Origin: Actinomycetes bacterium
GTDB taxonomy: Bacteria > Actinomycetota > Actinomycetes > S36-B12
DNA: 43,803 nucleotides
Assembly: GCA_024639145.1 (NCBI GenBank)
Contig: JAHEIZ010000012.1
Coordinates: 1 to 43,803, forward strand
Direction of reading: 5' to 3'
The translations under genes were made by a program, and so were the position numbers. The notes beneath the pieces are model-generated. The model worked only from the letters and a program-made list of their open reading frames with translations. It did not search any database and was not told the DNA's origin. Positions 42,016 through 43,803 of this stretch are shown one piece after another. Every line of letters begins with the position of its first letter. Position 1 is the stretch's first letter.

Positions 42016-42824
42016 TGCGCGCTTCGCACTCTTTTCGCGTGATGAGCTGCGCAGTCGTCGCGGCCGTCACGATTCTGCTGGTGATCTCACCTGCGCCTGC
42101 GCCTGCGGCAACGGCAGCTGCGGTGACTACTTCAGATGCGAAGGTGACCGGCACGATCACCGTTTCGGCAGCCGCATCGCTCACCGATGTGTTCCCGGTG
42201 ATTGCGAAGGCATTCCAGAAGCGCAACCCCGGTACGACCGTGAGATTCAACTTCGGCGGCAGCTCGACGCTGGTCAACCAGATCAAGGGCGGGGCACCGG
42301 TTGACGTGCTCGCCACTGCATCGGAGCCGACGATGTGGTCAGCGGTCAAAGACGGGCTCGTCGGCAAGCCACTGCTTTTCGCGAAGAACACGATGGCCAT
42401 TGCGATGCCTTCCGACAATCCCGCTCGCATTATGTCGATTGCCGATCTTGCGCGACCGGGAACGCTCGTGGGTGTATGCGCAGTCACCGTTCCCTGCGGC
42501 GCAGCGGCACGCGAACTCTTCGCATTGAACAAGGTGAACGTACGGCCGGTCACGCAAGAGCTTGATGTGCGGAGCCTGCTCGGGAAGGTGCTCTCCGGGG
42601 ATCTCGATGCCGCAATCGTCTACGCCACCGACGTGAAGGCTGTCGGCACGAAGGTCAGCAACGTGAAGATCCCGGCATCGCTCAATGTCACCACGACTTA
42701 CCCGGTGGCTACCGTCGGCAGGACGACCAACCCCGTTGTAGCACAGCGGTTTGTCGACTACCTGCGTTACAGCCTGTCGGCCCAGGGCATCTTGCGCGCC
42801 TATGGCTTCGCGAAGCCCTGGTAG
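42015..42824 (+). CDS. modA: Molybdate ABC transporter substrate-binding protein
   Basis: 269 residues with a signal peptide (VVAAVTILLVISPAPAPAAT). The mature part begins TITVSAAASLTDVFPVIAKA, the ModA signature: S-A-A-A-S-L-T-D binds the oxyanion with serine side chains. RFNFGGSSTLVNQIKGGAPV is the second ligand loop, followed by DLDAAIVYATDVKA and YPVATVGRTTNPVVAQRFVDYLR. No lipobox is visible, so membrane attachment in this Gram-positive is unclear. A cysteine near residue 12 in the signal region does not fit the lipobox consensus. It is coupled to the HTH-TOBE gene and precedes modB by 2 bp. Captures molybdate outside the cell for ModB. Confidence 0.93.
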   Translation: MRASHSFRVMSCAVVAAVTILLVISPAPAPAATAAAVTTSDAKVTGTITVSAAASLTDVFPVIAKAFQKRNPGTTVRFNFGGSSTLVNQIKGGAPVDVLATASEPTMWSAVKDGLVGKPLLFAKNTMAIAMPSDNPARIMSIADLARPGTLVGVCAVTVPCGAAARELFALNKVNVRPVTQELDVRSLLGKVLSGDLDAAIVYATDVKAVGTKVSNVKIPASLNVTTTYPVATVGRTTNPVVAQRFVDYLRYSLSAQGILRAYGFAKPW

Positions 42825-42826
42825 CC

Positions 42827-43624
42827 ATGACCCGTCGTCACGCGCCATGGTTCCTCCTCATTCCCGGTCTGATCGCCGTGATCTTCCTGGTGCTGCCCGT
42901 CATCGGGCTGGTCACCCAGGCGCCGTGGGGCTCCTTCGGCAGCCTGCTGAGCGACCCGGTCACGCGCGATGCGTTGCGTATTTCGGCGCTGTCGTCACTG
43001 TGTGCCACCGCAATCTGCATCGTGCTGGGCACGCCACTGGCATGGCTGCTCGCACGCAATGCACTGCCCGGCACGCGCTTCATTCGCGCACTCGTGGTCG
43101 TGCCGCTGTTGTTACCGCCCGTTGTTGCCGGTGTCGGGTTGCTGACCGCCTTCGGTCGTCGTGGATTCGCTGGCTCCTTCCTCTACGACCAGTTCGGCAT
43201 CCAGTTTCCGTTCACCACGGCAGGCGTGATCATCGCCGAGACCTTCGTGGCGATGCCCTTCCTCATCATTACCGTCGAAGCCGGCTTCCGCGGGCTTCAC
43301 AAGGAGTACGAGGAAGTCGCTGCAACCCTCGGCGCATCGTCGTGGCAGACCTTCCGCCACGTCACGCTTCCGCTCGTCGCACCGGCACTGCTCTCCGGCG
43401 TGGTGCTGTGTTGGGCGCGCGCCGTCGGTGAGTTCGGCGCGACAATCGGCTTCGCCGGTAACTTCCCTGGTGTCACGCAAACAATGCCGCTCGCGATCTA
43501 CTCCGAGCTCGAAGTTGATCGATCATTAGCCATCGGACTCAGCGTGATCCTGCTGATGGTCTGCTTGGTGATTCTCGTGCTGCTGCGCCGCACCTATCTG
43601 CGCGGCGATACGACGAACGACTAG
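42827..43624 (+). CDS. modB: Molybdate ABC transporter permease
   Basis: 265 residues with five or six membrane helices. EEVAATLGASSWQTFRHVTL with PLVAPALL is the EAA loop that contacts the ATPase, and ARAVGEFGATIGFAGNFPGV is the conserved ModB end segment. PLAWLLARNALPGTRFIRAL is also typical. With ModA and ModC it forms the high-affinity molybdate importer. ModC is not seen; it should follow immediately, where the window instead ends in the tandem repeat starting 26 bp after the modB stop. Confidence 0.93.
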   Translation: MTRRHAPWFLLIPGLIAVIFLVLPVIGLVTQAPWGSFGSLLSDPVTRDALRISALSSLCATAICIVLGTPLAWLLARNALPGTRFIRALVVVPLLLPPVVAGVGLLTAFGRRGFAGSFLYDQFGIQFPFTTAGVIIAETFVAMPFLIITVEAGFRGLHKEYEEVAATLGASSWQTFRHVTLPLVAPALLSGVVLCWARAVGEFGATIGFAGNFPGVTQTMPLAIYSELEVDRSLAIGLSVILLMVCLVILVLLRRTYLRGDTTND

Positions 43625-43650
43625 GTCGCTTCTCGCTACAACTACGGCGT

Positions 43651-43803
43651 GTGCGAGTGATCGCTACGAGCTCATTCAGTGCGCGAGTGATCGCTACGAG
43701 CTCATTCAGTGCGCGAGTGATCGCTACGAGCTCATTCAGTGCGCGAGTGATCGCTACGAGCTCATTCAGTGCGCGAGTGATCGCTACGAGCTCATTCAGT
43801 GCG
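43651..43803 (+). repeat. Perfect 30-bp tandem repeat, five copies to window end
   Basis: Five 30-bp units (43651-43680, 43681-43710 and so on to 43800), plus 3 bp of a sixth. Only the first unit differs, by one base near its start (GTGCGAG instead of GCGCGAG). Each unit contains ATCGCTACGAGCTCATTCAG and a small hairpin GCGA-GTGA-TCGC. There are no spacers. Ten codons per unit, so one frame from GTG 43651 stays open: (V/A)RVIATSSFS repeated. It starts 26 bp after modB, where modC should begin. It could be a real minisatellite in the start of modC, an intergenic array, or an assembly artefact at a contig end. Confidence 0.9.

Noticed and set aside
42015-42080. ModA as a lipoprotein
   Set aside because: The cysteine near residue 12 lies before the hydrophobic core, not in a lipobox.
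43651-43803. CRISPR array
   Set aside because: Units follow each other without any spacer and no cas gene is near.

Overview
The window is high-GC DNA with dense, often overlapping genes, frequent GTG starts and several leaderless promoters. It carries a mycothiol-type maleylpyruvate isomerase-fold protein, an Xre/MbcA-RES toxin-antitoxin pair and an HTH-TOBE molybdate regulator. Together these suggest an actinobacterium (Actinomycetota). I cannot place the order; a free-living environmental lineage is only a guess. No rRNA, tRNA, insertion sequence or CRISPR array was seen.

Positions 1-38049 are almost entirely a surface polysaccharide locus. The left block (1-12799, mostly minus strand) begins with gmd and a gmd-like paralogue. 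It continues with an FkbM-methyltransferase/double-glycosyltransferase fusion, four further glycosyltransferases, a DUF2304 membrane protein, UDP-xylose synthase and a GT-C-like membrane protein. A fucosyltransferase-like gene (254-1243) faces it. The middle block (12890-20202) has a rhamnosyltransferase-like gene and rmlA on the plus strand. Opposite them is a minus operon encoding an ABC-2 polysaccharide exporter (Wzm/Wzt type) and two large glycosyltransferases. Two secreted proteins follow (20359-22437). Next come a GT4, a sulfotransferase, a GT2/GT4 pair, rmlC and a maleylpyruvate isomerase-like protein (22450-28720).

The block at 29097-35292 is a minus operon encoding a DUF4012 protein, a large GT-C-like membrane protein and a secreted FG-GAP protein whose C-terminal half looks like a helical carbohydrate-active domain. 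A Xre-RES toxin-antitoxin operon (35412-36559) separates it from the polyprenyl-phosphate sugar-1-phosphate transferase that probably starts repeat-unit synthesis (36556-38049). The inferred scheme is that rmlA/rmlC, gmd plus its paralogue, and UXS supply dTDP-rhamnose, a GDP-6-deoxyhexose and UDP-xylose. About a dozen glycosyltransferases assemble the glycan, FkbM and sulfotransferase enzymes decorate it, and the Wzm/Wzt pair exports it. rmlB, rmlD and a recognisable polymerase are not in the window.

The right end holds a zinc-type CDF transporter (38263-39174), then two minus-strand genes of unknown function with matching architecture (39200-40384 and 40506-41423). Between them is a 63-bp remnant of a CDF gene, which suggests a local duplication. 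A molybdate operon follows (HTH-TOBE regulator, modA, modB). It has three 12-bp repeats spaced exactly 31 bp apart over its promoter. The window ends inside a perfect 30-bp tandem repeat that stays open for translation, where modC would be expected.
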